From Pictodentalium vernedei (Eukaryota > Mollusca > Scaphopoda > Dentaliida > Dentaliidae): 64,000 bases of DNA. Of this stretch, positions 11,159 through 22,967 are shown piece after piece. The translations under genes were made by a program, and so were the position numbers. The DNA lies in contig CM062294.1 of assembly GCA_031216915.1 (NCBI GenBank), forward strand, positions 29,527,128 to 29,591,127. The letters run 5' to 3'. The notes beneath the pieces are model-generated. The model searched no databases, was not told where the DNA came from, and saw nothing but the letters and a program-made list of their open reading frames with translations. Position 1 is the first letter of the stretch. Every line of letters begins with the position of its first letter.

Positions 11159-11474
11159 TTTCCGGACTTTTTTTCTACACACTTCCAGATATTGAGCTGA
11201 TTTTTGGTATGTTAGTGTAACATGGTGGCCTACAGATCAAGTTTGCATTTTGTTCTGATCCACTGATTTTTACCGAAATTGTGGCCCTTGAACTTGGAAA
11301 AGTTCATCAAAATTACAGTTTTGCGGACTTTTTTCCTACACGCTTCCAGATATTGAGCTGATCTTTTGTATGTTAGTCTAACATGGTGGCCTACAGAACA
11401 AGTTTGGGTTTTGTTCCGCTCCACTGATTTTTGCCAAAATACGGCCCCATAGACTTTGAAAAGTTCATCCAAAT

Positions 11475-14160
11475 TAGTGATGAACCTATTATCGGCATCG
11501 GCCATCGACATCGGCCGATAATGGGGTAATCGGTGAATTATCGGCATCGGAAAAAAGGGCATCATTTGCCGATAGGGGTGCGCCGATTGTTACAAGGTAA
11601 AAATAAACAGTCGTTTTTTTTTTACTCACGGCCATATCGTCGAAAAGAGTGTTTACACCTGAAACGTCCGGGGAATGTGTCAACACTACTGATTCTAAAA
11701 TTTTGTGCATTTTAATATTCTATGAATAATTTAAAGCTAAACCGCAATTTCAGTTTGTCACACGGTTATGTATGATTCTTATTACCTGGAAATCTCGGCC
11801 CAGTTTCTTAAGTTGTGACATCAGTCATCATTGTTTAAAATTTAGCCTTCCTATATTACTCCATTTTGGAAATCGCACAATTCTTATTAAAACAAATCGT
11901 GTCAGACTGTCGGTGCCGGTTTCATTTATTCATAAGTACTGTATTACGAAAAAAAATCTGGTGGGAGACAAGTGAAGTAAACTATACAAGGCAGCTTCTT
12001 TGAAAACAATACACCGTGCGCATTCCATGGAGGATTAGTGTCGTTTCATTCACAGGCATTTCGTAGGGAACGGCACAATCCACCCGAAACGGTATTGCGA
12101 CGTTTCGGCCTTGAGACGTTTCGGCCCTGGGACGTTACGTTTCGGCCTGGGATGTTTCGGCCTCGAAGAAAGAGGGTGGAGGGACAGCGTAAATAAAATA
12201 GATTCAGCCGAAGAATGCTCTGACAATGTGTGTATACTGATTTTTTCTGCCTGAATTTTATTTCACTACTTCGAAAGAAGATGGGTTTATACGACATAAA
12301 TAATATTAAATCTGAAAAAAGTGTAATAATATGCGTTTATTCATTGAAAACGCTGCAGTGGAGCTTTTTCAATGAATAAACACGAAATTATTTGTGACAG
12401 ATATATATAAAAATTAGGGTTAGTCTTATCTAGCAGTGCATTAAATTATATTAAATCTGATAGAATTGAAATAATTTTGCGTTGATTCATTGAAGCCTTT
12501 CAATGAATATTTACGCGACAAATTTAGACTTATCTAGCAATATATTAAATTAAACAAAATCTCGTAAAAAATGAAATAATTTTTCATTTATTCGTGGAAA
12601 AAGCTGAATGGAGCCACTTCAATGAATAATTACGCAAAATTAGTTGAGACAAATATAAATAACAATGGTACAGACTTATCTGGGCATAATCTGGCAATTT
12701 ATTAAATTAAATGAAATCAGTAAAAATCGAATAATTGTAGCTTATTTTAGTCACTGCCAAACAACGAGGTTATGAGAAATTCATTTAAGAGGGTGGGGGT
12801 GGGGGGGGGGGGGGTGGGGGTGTATGCTCCCATTTTCCCCAAGCTTCCTTCAGTCGTTTTTCAAGTTTGACATATGATGGTTTGCTGTTTTTCAAAACAA
12901 ACTGAGTTGTGAAAACCAAACTCAAGAATCATCTATATGGGTGACAGCTGACAGCTTGTCGTTGTGTTTAATTATGTACTGAGCTGTGAAAAAAAAACTC
13001 CAGAGGTGTAAATGTTGAATTATATTTGAAAATATTTATTGCGTGAATTTGCGTCTTACGCAAATATTTATTTATTGGGGCCGAAATGACTTGGTAAAAG
13101 ATTAAAAAGTAAGACGTTTCGGCCTCCCGATGTGGGACGTTTCGGCCTTTTATATAATTATGGGGCCGAAACGCCCCGGCTGAAACATCCCAGGCCGGAA
13201 CGTCTCAACTCTCAAGGCCAAAACGTCACGAACCCCGATAAAAAAGTGAGTAAAAATTTGTTTTTATATATTACTACATGTATCCCCAAAAACTTTTTCT
13301 TCAAAAATCAGAAAAAAATCGGGACAACCCGCCCCAAAAATAGGCGTCAGGCAGTTTGTTCCTGGGGCGGGTTGTCCCTGATCCCATTTCGTATACTGAC
13401 TTTCGTATACAAAAGAAGACATTTCATACATATATCATCACTAGTACACAGGCAAATTTTTGGGGTTTTTAAGTATTTTTTATATGAAATAATAGACTGT
13501 AAGGTATTATAATCCAGTATAAATTATTTTTACATACGGGGTTGCCATCTTTACTTGGCTCAAGGAAGTCAGAACCCCGTGTACGAAACGTCGTAGCTTG
13601 TGCACGAAACGTCCTACAAGTGTACGAAACGTCCAGCCCCATTCCATGGTGGGGCAGAATCATGTGATTTTCAAAATGGTCAAATGGAAAGATCTATTCT
13701 GAACGTACATATTGAATATTGGGCTTATGACTGGCATGAGAAGAAAGGAATAAGTCGGATTTATCCAGAGTCAGGACAGTGTCTGTCGATCTGTGTACGA
13801 GTTCCCACAGGATTGCTATGAGTTTTGAATACATGTATATAGGATTTAATCTTATTGGGAGAATGTGTAGTATTCCATGCAGGGAGAGTCAATCTGACAC
13901 GGGTGATTCCGTTCTTCCCACTGAGGAATGGACTGCACAAAACGATCGGATAAATTGTCTAGGGAGTTGATTTGGTGGCGAGTTGACCAAGAACCAAGAA
14001 ACACAACCCCGCATTGACATTCTAATTGCAACTTTGCAGGGTTCGATCACGCATTTTCATGGAATTTAAAACATCGGAATCGGCATCGGTATCGGCCAAT
14101 TATTATTTTTTTAACATCGGTATCGGCGGATGGTTTGTTTACCATATCGGTTCATCACTA
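11475..14160. mobile_element. hAT-like non-autonomous element, 2.7 kb
   Basis: The ends are TAGTGATGAACC and its complement GGTTCATCACTA, flanked by ATCCAAAT (11467-11474) and ATCAAAAT (14161-14168), an 8-bp TSD with one mismatch. The sub-termini carry repeats of ATCGGCATCGG. Three internal clusters of a GACGTTTCGGCC motif lie at 12099-12165, 13079-13230 and 13582-13640. There is no transposase frame. A right-half copy is at 47730-48673. The hAT class is inferred from TIR form and TSD length. Confidence 0.7.
12785..12825 (+). repeat. G-rich tract
   Basis: GGGTGGGGGTGG repeats followed by a run of G. It could form a quadruplex; no gene is implied. Confidence 0.7.
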
Positions 14161-15113
14161 ATCAAAATTACAGTTTTCCGGACTTTTTCTCTACATGCTT
14201 CCAGATATTGAGCTGATTTTTGGTATGTTTGTCTAACATGGTGGCCTACAGATCAAGTTTGCATTTTGTTCCGCTCCACTGATTTTTACCGAAATTACGG
14301 CCCTTCGACTTTGAAAAGTTCATCAAAATTACAGTTTTCCGGACTTTTTTTCTACACGCTTTCAGATGTTATCGAGTTTTCTGGACTTTTTTTTTCTACA
14401 CGCTTCCAGATATTGAGCTGATTTTTGGTATGTTAGTCTGACATGGTGGCCTACAGATCACTTTTTGTGTATAAATACTGTTATTTGGGATAGCAATTCT
14501 AAATCTGACACCTTTTTTTATAAACAAGCGTACACTAAAGTAATTTTATCAGCAAAGACCAGGTGTGACCTTACATTATTTACAATGTGTGTTGGAAAGA
14601 TCAAATTGGATTTAAAAAGGTTGGTATCATTAAATCTTAACATGGCTCCACATTTCAATTAAAATTAATTCTGCTTGAATTCTTTCAATACCGTTGAAAC
14701 TACAGAACACTGTTTTCTGCAGTATTCCTAGAATCTATGTTTATTTTTAAAAAATGATTAGAGCTTGAAATATCAGGGTGCGTGGGGTATGTGAGCGTGC
14801 TCACTAAGGTTCTATATTTTTTATAATTTTTATAACAGTCCATTTCAATTTGTTACAAAAACTTCATAAAAAAGAGCAACTACAAAGTAATGAAAAAAAT
14901 CCATTCTTCTCCATTTCTGAATTTTGTGATTGGTTATTCACTGACTTGAGAAAACCTGAAACCTGTTATGAGAGATCACCTGTCTTGAGAGACCACATTT
15001 GTGTGGCCCAAAGGGCAGTCTCTCAAGACAGGTTCTACTGTAGTTTCTTTTGGTTATAATGCAGTTGCTATTGATGTATTATATATCCTCAGTATATTCT
15101 TATATTATTTTAG

Positions 15114-15260
15114 TTACTTGAAATGTAAAATGACAGATGTGCTGCATGATTTTCAACAAAACATCCATTCAACTGATAAACCGGTTTTACTGAATGCCAG
15201 TTTTAGTTTACGGAAGATACTTAAAGATCTGAATGAAAATCAAATTGAAAGATCTCAGAG
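15114..15260 (+). CDS. Coiled-coil protein, second visible exon
   Basis: The exon follows a pyrimidine-rich tract ending in TAG at 15111-15113. It encodes about 49 residues, including MTDVLHDFQQNIHSTDKP and LRKILKDLNENQIERSQ, and continues the helical, charged character of the exon at 1-206. The phase fits on both sides: one base completes the split codon from 206, and ending at 15260 leaves AG, completed by the T at 30999 to give Ser. The donor used is then GTTTGT at 15261. A better-looking donor, GTAAGA at 15265, would leave phase 0 and would not join the terminal exon unless a further exon exists. The exon sits between the end of a fold-back transposon (15040) and the start of a hAT-like element (15818). 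Confidence 0.7.
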
Positions 15261-16470
15261 GTTTGTAAGAACACACAGAATTTACACTTGAACAAACTTT
15301 TCGATGTTGAATAATGTAGCCAAACAATAAAATGGTTTCAAATCCAGGTGCTCCATTTTTTGTGTGCGCCTGCCAGGTATTTACTGAAAAGGTTCAAGGA
15401 GCCAAGGAAACCCTGCTCGTCGAAAATCATAAAATCATAAAAAAAAACCCAACAAACCCTTCCCTCACCAGAAAATTGAGGGAAAATTTCCTGAGAAACA
15501 AGAAATTCTTTTACTGGCCTATTTGCCCTCATATTGAATGAAAGTCTTCCACAGATTGGGCCCCTCTGAATATGGATTTTTTTCAACTTGAACTTGCCAA
15601 AAAATTGTTCGAGTTGACCGAACATTGAATTCGAATCAAGTTAGCTGAAACCAGGTGTCCATGTGTGGCTTCGTACACGCTATTTCCAGTTTAAAATAGC
15701 CACATTAGGATTGTTTTGGCATTGTACTGATGATTTATCCACATATTCATGCTAACATTCAACAGTTCGTACATTAATGCAGCACACTTGAACACATGGT
15801 TGAATAGGAGACAAAGATAGGGCTGCATGATATTAAAATTTGAAAACCAGTGACGATATCAAAACAAATATCACAAGATACTGGTATATCATTGAATTTT
15901 TTTTTAAAGTTGAGAAGGTAGTCAGATATCACCGCTGTTATGATACTATAGAAAATTGTCTTTTTTCTATATTATTATAATAGAGAGTAACATGCTAATT
16001 ATTATTTGTATATTTCTGTAAACAGGTAGCTATTGTTACGAGATGGCAAGTACATTCAAAACATTTCATGCAATTGGAAATGGCTTACAATTGTTTTGAT
16101 TCAAGTATGCCTAACTGTGCCGTTTGTGTTACCAAAACGACAATTGCCATGGAACGTCAACACGCCAGCTAATTTATTTAAACTAGCTGTTATATTTACA
16201 TGCAATGTTCACTGTTGACAGCTACAATGCAGTAAATGTACCAGTAAGCTTAAATAAATTTATACTGTCATTTGTGTGAGTAAAAATGGTCCTTGGAATA
16301 CAGAGTTGGGGGGAGTTTAATATGATTTATGGATAAAATTGGGTGATATATACTCTTCATGGGCTATTTCTTTGTACAGCAGGACTCTAAAATTTCTTCA
16401 GTGGGTCCTACACTGTTTTGACAAGATTATAGCAGGTCAAAGTATTATTGTCTTGTGTCTTTGTTTCTCA

Positions 16471-16716
16471 TTAACTGGTAGAGTGCTGGAAGCCCATATT
16501 TGGGCTTTATTCTGAAGTGCAGGTACCACGACTTGAAGGCTCATATTCAGTGGATGTGCTTTGTATTATCTTTGAAGTCCATTGTTTAGTCTGTGAGGGT
16601 TTGCCTTGTTACAATTTATTGGAGAGTGCCCGTAGGCACTCTCCAATAAATTGTAACAAGGCAAAGACGTGTACAACATTTTATGGCCGAAAATAATTTA
16701 GCACTCTACCAGTTTA
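16471..16716. mobile_element. Fold-back MITE, AACTGGTAGAGTGCT ends
   Basis: The ends are TTAACTGGTAGAGTGCT and AGCACTCTACCAGTTTA. A long hairpin around GGAGAGTGCCcgtaGGCACTCTCC lies in the right half. Other copies are at 58696-59356 (interrupted) and 63584-63817. This copy preserves the empty TA site (GCCCATATTTGGGC) into which another element jumped at 58.7 kb. Confidence 0.7.
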
Positions 16717-17412
16717 GACGCACACAAGCAACTTACAAAGAGTAGTTATTGCAGCAATAGCGTGGCTCAGTGAGTTTTAAGTTACCCACATCGACCAACA
16801 GTGTGTTTACAATAGTTTAAGGGACAAGGGGGATTTGCTGTGTTTCAAACTTTGTGAACAATGAAAGCCGGTAAAGCAAGAGCTTGGGAGAATGTTGGCT
16901 AATAATATATGATGAGAATATTCCGTGTACCGGGTGAGAAGTTTATTGATAAAAACAAACTAATATTCCGCACAAGACTTAAAAAACCATGTCTGTCGAT
17001 ACATGGCATAGTTCAAAGGTCAGAAGTAAAGTTGGGGAATATCTTGCTGTTCATCGTTTGTCCGAGAAGTGAAAAAAAAACCTCCTGTTTCTCAGATCAG
17101 CTGTCAAATTGAAGCATTTTTTTTTTTTAAAACAAAGACTACTATGTTTTATATCGTGTGCTAAAAACGAATATCGTTAGAGATGATGGGTACGTTTCCG
17201 TGGGCCATTGCGAATGTATTCAGAATTCACCCGACTAGTGTGTCATGTGCAGTTCAATTACAGAATCTTATTCTCAAGGAAACATTCATTTGACATTAAA
17301 TGATATTCAGAATAATCGATATGGATCAAGATTGCATTTCTCGTCGAAGAATTAACCGACGACACAGAAAAAGTTGGTTGCGTTATCGGCAGCTAACAAG
17401 AATTATTCTGTG

Positions 17413-17552
17413 CACAGGCACTCGACAAATTATCATATTTGATCATTTTTAATAAAATATATAATATATTATCAATACTAAAAAAATTAGTTTTGATAAT
17501 ATAACATATATTTTATTAAAATTGAAATCTGATAATTAGTCGAGTGCCTGTG
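17413..17552. mobile_element. 140-bp MITE, CACAGGCACTCGAC ends
   Basis: The terminal inverted repeats are CACAGGCACTCGAC and GTCGAGTGCCTGTG, with AT-rich arms (ATAATATATT) in between. It is non-coding. Confidence 0.65.
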
Positions 17553-17645
17553 AATGGAAGTAGATTCGACACTTAATGTAATTGCAATGTGCAAAACCTT
17601 TGGAAACTTTGAACCTTGCAATAGCTTTCAACAATGTTTTATTTT

Positions 17646-17812
17646 ATGGTAGAGTGAGACGTGGCTGATACAATTTGGTCTCAACACCGAATTGGAATTA
17701 TAAGAATAGTCTGAATTTATTTTTGAATGGTATAGTGAGATGTGGCTGAAACAATTTGGTCGCAACACCTACACGGAATTATAAAGATAGTCTCAGTTTA
17801 TTTTTCTATGAA
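17646..17812 (+). repeat. Two-unit tandem repeat, about 83 bp
   Basis: Two units with TGGTAGAGTGAGACGTGGCT / TGGTATAGTGAGATGTGGCT followed by ACAATTTGGTC and TTATTTTT. It is non-coding. Confidence 0.6.
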
Positions 17813-18436
17813 ATTAGAGAGCTCTAGTACAGACTTGGGTACCAGGATAGGCGTCGCCTCACAGAAACTTGGCGAGTAAATATATATGGGGCCAACAGGA
17901 GTCATGTGTTACGGGTTATTTCTAAATAGGTCAGTGGCGCAGTGCGTATTTGGGGCGGGGGAGGGTCTGGTCAAAATGGCAAGTTGCATAATTTAATCAC
18001 CTACTGGATGAAGATTTTATGCGTGTGGCTGCGGTGTGCTGTAGAACAGGGAATTAACAAGTCAGAAAGATTTCCTGTATGATACAGCAGTAAAACTCAT
18101 AAGAAGAAACGGAGGTAGGGGCGCGCTTTGGATACCAGTCACAAAAAGTCGACTAAAGACCAAGTGGCTGTCAAATGTTTGGGCTCGGTGTATAAAGTCG
18201 GTAGAGCTGCATGGGGCTTGCTCCGAGTCCTCGCTTGTTGAAGTGAATGGGCCGTAGCAGTACAGTGTTACATGGGGTAAAGCATGATAAGGCCCATTTG
18301 GGTGGGGTGCACTTCTGTAGTCGCGGTTGAGTCAAAGTGGCCTTGTAGGCTACAAGAGTGACCTTGCAAAAGAGTCATGGGCACGAGCGACGTCAGATCG
18401 AGAAGGTTGATGTGCACTGAGAATGCTCGTGTCATT
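17813..18436. other. No gene or recognised repeat
   Basis: This lies inside the hAT-ended element. I found no frame of interest and no second copy in the window. Confidence 0.4.
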
Positions 18437-18495
18437 CTAACAATGGAGGTGTGTGTGTGTATATGTGTGTGTGTGGGGGGGGGGGGGGGGGTATA
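18437..18495 (+). repeat. GT microsatellite and G-tract
   Basis: GTGTGT runs joined to a run of G. Confidence 0.85.
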
Positions 18496-18934
18496 TAGGG
18501 TAAACAGGCCTAAATAAAAAAAAATAAAAATAGCCTCGGTAAAAGCATCGGGTCAAGCCATATTGGAAAGTCCCAAAAGCTCCAGCGATGTTAAGGCCCC
18601 GCAGACCACGTCCTGGAAAATCCAGCGGATTTGTTTGCGTAAATAAAACTGCTTCAGTGGTCATGGACCTTCTTCAGAGACCCTTACCATAGGCATGGGG
18701 ATACATCTGGGCTGCTTCTAGCCATATACTGTACATACCAACATACCGCTCTACTACTTTACAAGGTCTGTACCCAGTCACATAAGCCTTGAAATCCCAT
18801 TCTAATACCACATCTGTGAACCATAAAGGTTTTATTTGCAGAATCGCGTACGAAAGGTTGATGGTTGCACAGATGACGAACCTTGTCAGTTCTTTTCTTA
18901 AATTGCACTTGTGTAACATGAAGGGACGAGGAGG

Positions 18935-19285
18935 CGTGAAGCCACGCCCCACCCCCCCCCACACCCCAAACACAAAAAATCACATTAAATCTCCCCCCTG
19001 GAGGTGTACTTGTAGGCTATTTTTCATGTGTGAGTGGAGGTGGGGGCTGGGGGGGGGGGGGGGGGGGTATTTTGGCTTACAATACTGACCACGAAAACAC
19101 CATTCTGATAATTTCTGCTGTGACAACCCCCCCCCCCCCCCCAAACAAACAAACAAAAATCACATTAATTCTCACCCCTGGGGGCATACATGTATGCTAT
19201 TTGTCGTGTGTGAGTGGAGGGGACGTATTCTAGCTTACAGTACTGACCACGAAAACACCATTTTGAAAGCTTCTGCTGTGACAGT
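18935..19285 (+). repeat. Tandem repeat of about 185 bp, two units, with C- and G-tracts
   Basis: Each unit runs from AATCACATTAA through a GTGTGAGTGGAGG segment to CTGACCACGAAAACACCATT and CTGCTGTGACA. Homopolymer C and G runs separate them. Apparent frames are low-complexity. Confidence 0.65.
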
Positions 19286-19552
19286 TTGTTTATTGAGGGT
19301 TACGGCACTTTCGAATGCCAAGGCCATATCGTGTTGAGCAGTTTTACAGATGGAGAAAGCAGCAGTATCTAGAGAAACCATCAAACAGCGACAAGTAACT
19401 GCTAGATTCTCCAACGGACTCACCAGACACAAGCCAGATGAGCATTTGTTGAATGCAAGCGTGCCAGCAACACGCAGCACATCTAAGAACACTTTGCATC
19501 TGTGCCCCTGTGAGTGGAGTGACTTGCTCAGTGTCACAATGCAATTGATACA
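19283..19552 (-). mobile_element. Diverged SINE fragment, minus strand
   Basis: Read on the minus strand it shows the SINE body order: a GAGCAAGTCACT-type block, then AGTTACTTGTCGCTG, GGTTTCTCTAGATACTGCTG, CTCCATCTGTAAAACTG and a tail with CCCTCAATAAACA. A 156-codon minus-strand open frame here is a by-product of this repeat and the neighbouring palindrome. Confidence 0.55.
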
Positions 19553-19575
19553 TATTATTAGTTGGTTATTATTAG

Positions 19576-19712
19576 TTACCCCGTGTCTGATCACGTGGTA
19601 CAGGTTTTTACCTACCCGAAGCCAGCCGTATCCCATTCGGCCGTCGGCCTCATGGGATACGGCTGGCTTCAGGTAGGTAAAAACCCATACCACGTGATCA
19701 GACACAGGGTAA
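19576..19712. repeat. 137-bp hairpin, TTACCC ends
   Basis: The arms TTACCCCGTGTCTGATCACG and TACCTACC..AAGCCAGCCGTATCCCAT pair almost perfectly around a 15-base loop. It is probably a small fold-back MITE inserted at the edge of a SINE. Confidence 0.7.
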
Positions 19713-19889
19713 CAAATTTATCTATTTACTTTCCATTTTAGAAGTACAATCTATTTCATGTGTGAACACACACAGCATGAGATCTTTTATCTTCCTTTGT
19801 TGAGCCATACAGGTTTCTGTGGAATTTTTGTGCAAAAGAGTTTTTGTGAAAATATGCCGATATGACTAATATAAAAAAATTATTGAATT

Positions 19890-20010
19890 TCTTTTTTTCT
19901 TTTTTGTCTCAAAAACATACCTTACGAACCCCACATTGGAGGGTACTCGACAAGCTCATTCCAATAAGGGGTCATGAGCTATATTTTTGAGATAAAAATT
20001 TAAAATATAA
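19890..20010. mobile_element. TTAA MITE type I, central relic
   Basis: Only the centre remains (TTTTTTGTCTCAAAAACATA ... GGGGTCATGAGCTATATTTT). The arms no longer pair perfectly. Confidence 0.5.
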
Positions 20011-20525
20011 TACTTGTACACTGTAAAACTGGAATGACGCGTCTTCTACAGGGTATGGACAATTTGTAGATTTCGGAACGCGGCTTCCATTGGGTATGGG
20101 AAATTTGTCAGTGGCTGGGCGGACGTATCATGGGTTTCAATGAATATGGTCTCATATCACGTATCTATCAACCAATCAAATCAAAAAATTCACCTTAGTC
20201 AATAGATAAAACACATTACTAATTTGTTAAAACAAATTATGAATCTGTTATAAAAGTTTATTAATCCGTTGTAACAGATAAATAACTGGAGACGGGTTGG
20301 CACCAATTCGCCACCGTTGAAAACAAATTTCGGCCTCAAGATTTGTGATGTGCAAAACTATTTAGTCAGTGCACAATACTGCGCATGTCTAGAATAACGT
20401 TTATTCCTCCTCGAAAGGTGGATTAACAGAATACATTCCAAATAGTATTCCAGAATACTTTTACTTGAACAAAACGACACAGATCACATTCTGCCTTATC
20501 TGCGCATGTCCAGAATAACACTAGT
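20011..20525. other. No gene recognised
   Basis: This is AT-rich sequence just before DIRS B. The phrase CCAGAATAACA is locally repeated. There is no coding signal. Confidence 0.4.
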
Positions 20526-20729
20526 ATTTTTATACTGTACCAATGACCCAGACATAGCTGGTGCTAACTCTTAAAATATAGGGCCAAACACAAATTTTGC
20601 CCCCCCAATCCCCAAAATTTGCATCTAAAACCAAAGAAAACATGTCCTGAATGGCCCTCCACACTTCACCTCTACTGCGCATACGCAGTGTCAAGGACGT
20701 TCCGAAATTGGCGCCATTAATCATTCTTA
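20526..20729 (+). repeat. DIRS B left terminal region and inverted repeat
   Basis: It is complementary to 26954-27142 from 20538 on. It carries B-specific variants mirrored at the right end, with one exception (GCGCATACGCAG left against GCGCATGCGCAG right). Confidence 0.85.
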
Positions 20730-21829
20730 GTTTGGCCCTTCATCAGTTAACATCTGACTGATCTTTGTGCTTGTAAATCTCAGTTTAAATGATGCCAGAC
20801 ACATAAATATTAGTGAAATGGTGATTCTAAGGAGGATATAGAAGGAGGAGAGGAAAAATGTGTGACAGAAAATTATCAGGGCTGTAACTTAAATTTTTTT
20901 AATGAAATTATGTTAAGTTACCTATTTTCGAGGCAGCAGCCATTTTGTTGTCATTCTTGTTATCAAGTTACACTGCTTGTTCAGTGTTTTCCTCTCTCCC
21001 TTTCCTTTAAGTCCCCTCTTGCTATTCTCCCATGCTTTTGGCATATTTTCTGTAATTTTATTACTAAAATTTCTTGGGAGTTTTAGCTGAATAACAGAAT
21101 GAATTCTGTTCTTTTCCCCATGTTTACGTCTTCACCTATGGGTGGTTAGGCATAGTATTCTGCATCTACCATCTGATGTTCTGCAGTTTCTTCCCTGGAA
21201 GTCTCTGTTTTGCATCAGATAGTGTATTATTGGTAACTGATTTCGGGCCTGGGTGCCTGGAGTCTTATTCTAGTGTTTTTACACTTATTGTTTACATTTA
21301 CAACAGCCCTCTGTGTGAGGGGGGATTTCTTGAAAATAATATCTTGATGTTAATTTAATCATAACTAGATACATTATTATTGTTCGTAAGTGTTGCATAA
21401 ATTGTTTAAAATATTTTAAAAATTTTTGTCCACACTTAGGCTTGGGATCCATTGGGGCTCAACGTTACTTTTCAGAAACTTGGGCTGTTCTGAAAAAATA
21501 TTTTTTCAAAATTTTTTGATTTCAATTATTTTTTCTATGTTAATGGATCATATTATTATGTATTTTGATTGTCAGGGGTTGGTGCGAGTACTAGGACTTT
21601 GTTTTCTTTTCACATTGAAAGGATTTTGGTCAATTGTAATAAGAGGAAAGCTTCCTCTGACTTTTATAATCATTGTATATGTAGTCAGTGTTCTCGCACT
21701 AACTCCTGTTCTGTATGTGATAATTTCGATGACAACATGGGAAGCGTGAATTGGACATTCCGGTCCTTTCCCCACTCTACTTTATCAGTTTCTATTTCAG
21801 ACGATCAAGATTAGGGTATTGTATCCGTG
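20730..21829 (+). other. DIRS B leader
   Basis: Same as the leader of copy A, with small indels. It ends TTATCAGTTTCTATTTCAG before the gag ATG at 21830. No clear coding region. Confidence 0.5.
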
Positions 21830-22890
21830 ATGTCTTCCAAAAGTGTGCCTCCGTCATCACAATTAATGAAGAGCTAGCGGAAAAATGCTCATGTAAATAC
21901 GCCAATTGCCTAAGAGGACCCTAGTAGGATCGACGGCCTTTGACGTCCGCTAGCTCGCCCGGTGTAGCGTCCATTCATCGAATGGTTCGGCAGCCGGGTT
22001 CGTCCGTTGCGGTCTAGAAGGAGTTTTGGGGTGATGCGAGCACTATAAATCAACCAAATGCACACCCAGTGACAGCGGATTAGAGGGAGAACGGAGGAAG
22101 CCTTTTAGTCCGGTTCCTAGCTCGTCCAGGTCCATCCGGACGGTGAGCCAGAGAGGCCCCTCTCTCGTACAACAACGTCTGGCCCCAGATGTTGTGGTAC
22201 AAAATGTTTCGCATTCGGAACATACGTCCGCCGCTCGGGACGCTCCGACATATAGTCAGTCCAGAGAGACTGTCAATAAGGCTTCCTCATTCTCATGGTA
22301 GCGCACACGACCGCTCTTGGCTACGTGACCTCGGATATCCAGTCAGCTTCGCCAATCGGAGAATCATCGGCGACCAGGTCATACCATCCGGTAGCCAGAG
22401 ACACGAGGCCTGCAGACTCCGGACGTTCGCATAAGAAAGTGTGCGGGAGTCAACGTACACGGAGCTTCCGGCGGCAATGCATCGTAAGACTGCTCCTGCA
22501 CAGGCCTCGGTGACGGACGTGCTATCCCAAATAGCACAGCTTATCGCAGCATCCCAGCAACAACTGAATCGGTCGCATCATGTATTATCCGACGATGCTG
22601 GGTCGGGACGCTCCGCAGAAGCAGGTACAGACGTCCGAAAATTTCATCCGGTCCGACGGGATGCCGAAAGGGATTCGGAGGATTTTGAGCTTTCCCTTTC
22701 GGAACAACATATGCTGTTGTGTATGTCATCTGACTTTATCGTCTACAGGTTCTTTCGTCGGACCAGAATGCTGCGATGCCGGATAAGAAACTGATAGCGT
22801 CGGTGGACTTAGAAATTTTTTGGTTCGGTTCAGGGACATCGTCCCTCAGTTCCGACATAGTCCAATAATGTCACACAACTTTCGAATTAT
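21830..22890 (+). pseudogene. DIRS B gag-like, unit 1 (degenerate)
   Basis: It starts MSSKSVPPSSQLM and breaks at once. The best preserved part (22441-22790) is an acidic, Gln-rich stretch with LSQIAQLIAASQQQLNRS, DDAGSGRSAEAGTDV and DAERDSEDFELSLSEQHM. In its other frames it parallels unit 2 of the same copy. Gag is the only DIRS product expected at this position. Confidence is limited by decay. Confidence 0.55.
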
Positions 22891-22967
22891 TGAACGACGC
22901 TATATATTATTATTATATGCTTGTTATTACCAAGCATTTCTGGTTTCTTGTTCGCAAAGTTACGGAG

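Larger units (their letters stand above)
3845..14815 (+). mobile_element. Satellite-bearing element (CCCCACGCA ends), split by DIRS A and a hAT-like element
   Basis: The left end is CCCCACGCAACGAAGTTGC; the right side carries TGCGTGGGG near 14780. Units of about 160 bp (key phrases CCAGATATTGAGCTGATTTT, ACATGGTGGCCTACAGA, CTCCACTGATTTTTACC) run through 3920-4239, 11159-11466 and 14169-14460. The interruptions are exact, because DIRS A and the hAT-like element each cut a unit that rejoins cleanly. There is no coding capacity of its own. It resembles pearl- or Helitron-type tandem-repeat elements of molluscs; that is an inference. Confidence 0.5.
2716..15040. mobile_element. Tc1/mariner-like fold-back element, split by large nested insertions
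   Basis: The left end reads CAGTAAAACCTGTCTTGAG, and the right end is its complement (CAGGTTCTACTG) flanked by TA. The ends carry repeats of CTTGAGAGACCAC. An uninterrupted 719-bp copy at 54163-54881 shows the original order. Here that order is broken twice: near 3048-3680 by a tandem-repeat element, and from 3845 to about 14815 by a satellite-bearing element that carries DIRS A and a hAT-like element. A further 28 bp on each side are also directly repeated (see findings). Confidence 0.7.
207..15113 (+). other. Intron packed with nested transposons
   Basis: This is the 14.9-kb intron between the first two visible exons, bounded by GTGAGT and a T-rich TAG. It contains a tRNA-derived SINE, TTAA and fold-back MITEs, and a Tc1/mariner-like fold-back element (2716-15040). 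Inside that element sit a tandem-repeat element, DIRS element A and a hAT-like element. Removing recognised insertions leaves only about 1.5-2 kb of possibly original intron. No further exon was recognised, but short exons cannot be excluded. Confidence 0.6.

Noticed and set aside
15265-15270. Alternative donor GTAAGA for the second exon
   Set aside because: A better consensus, but the resulting phase does not fit the terminal exon, whereas the donor at 15261 does. It could still be used if an unseen exon exists.
19235-19705. 156-codon open frame on the minus strand
   Set aside because: It is made of a diverged SINE and one arm of the hairpin at 19576-19712; the SINE body can be followed through it.
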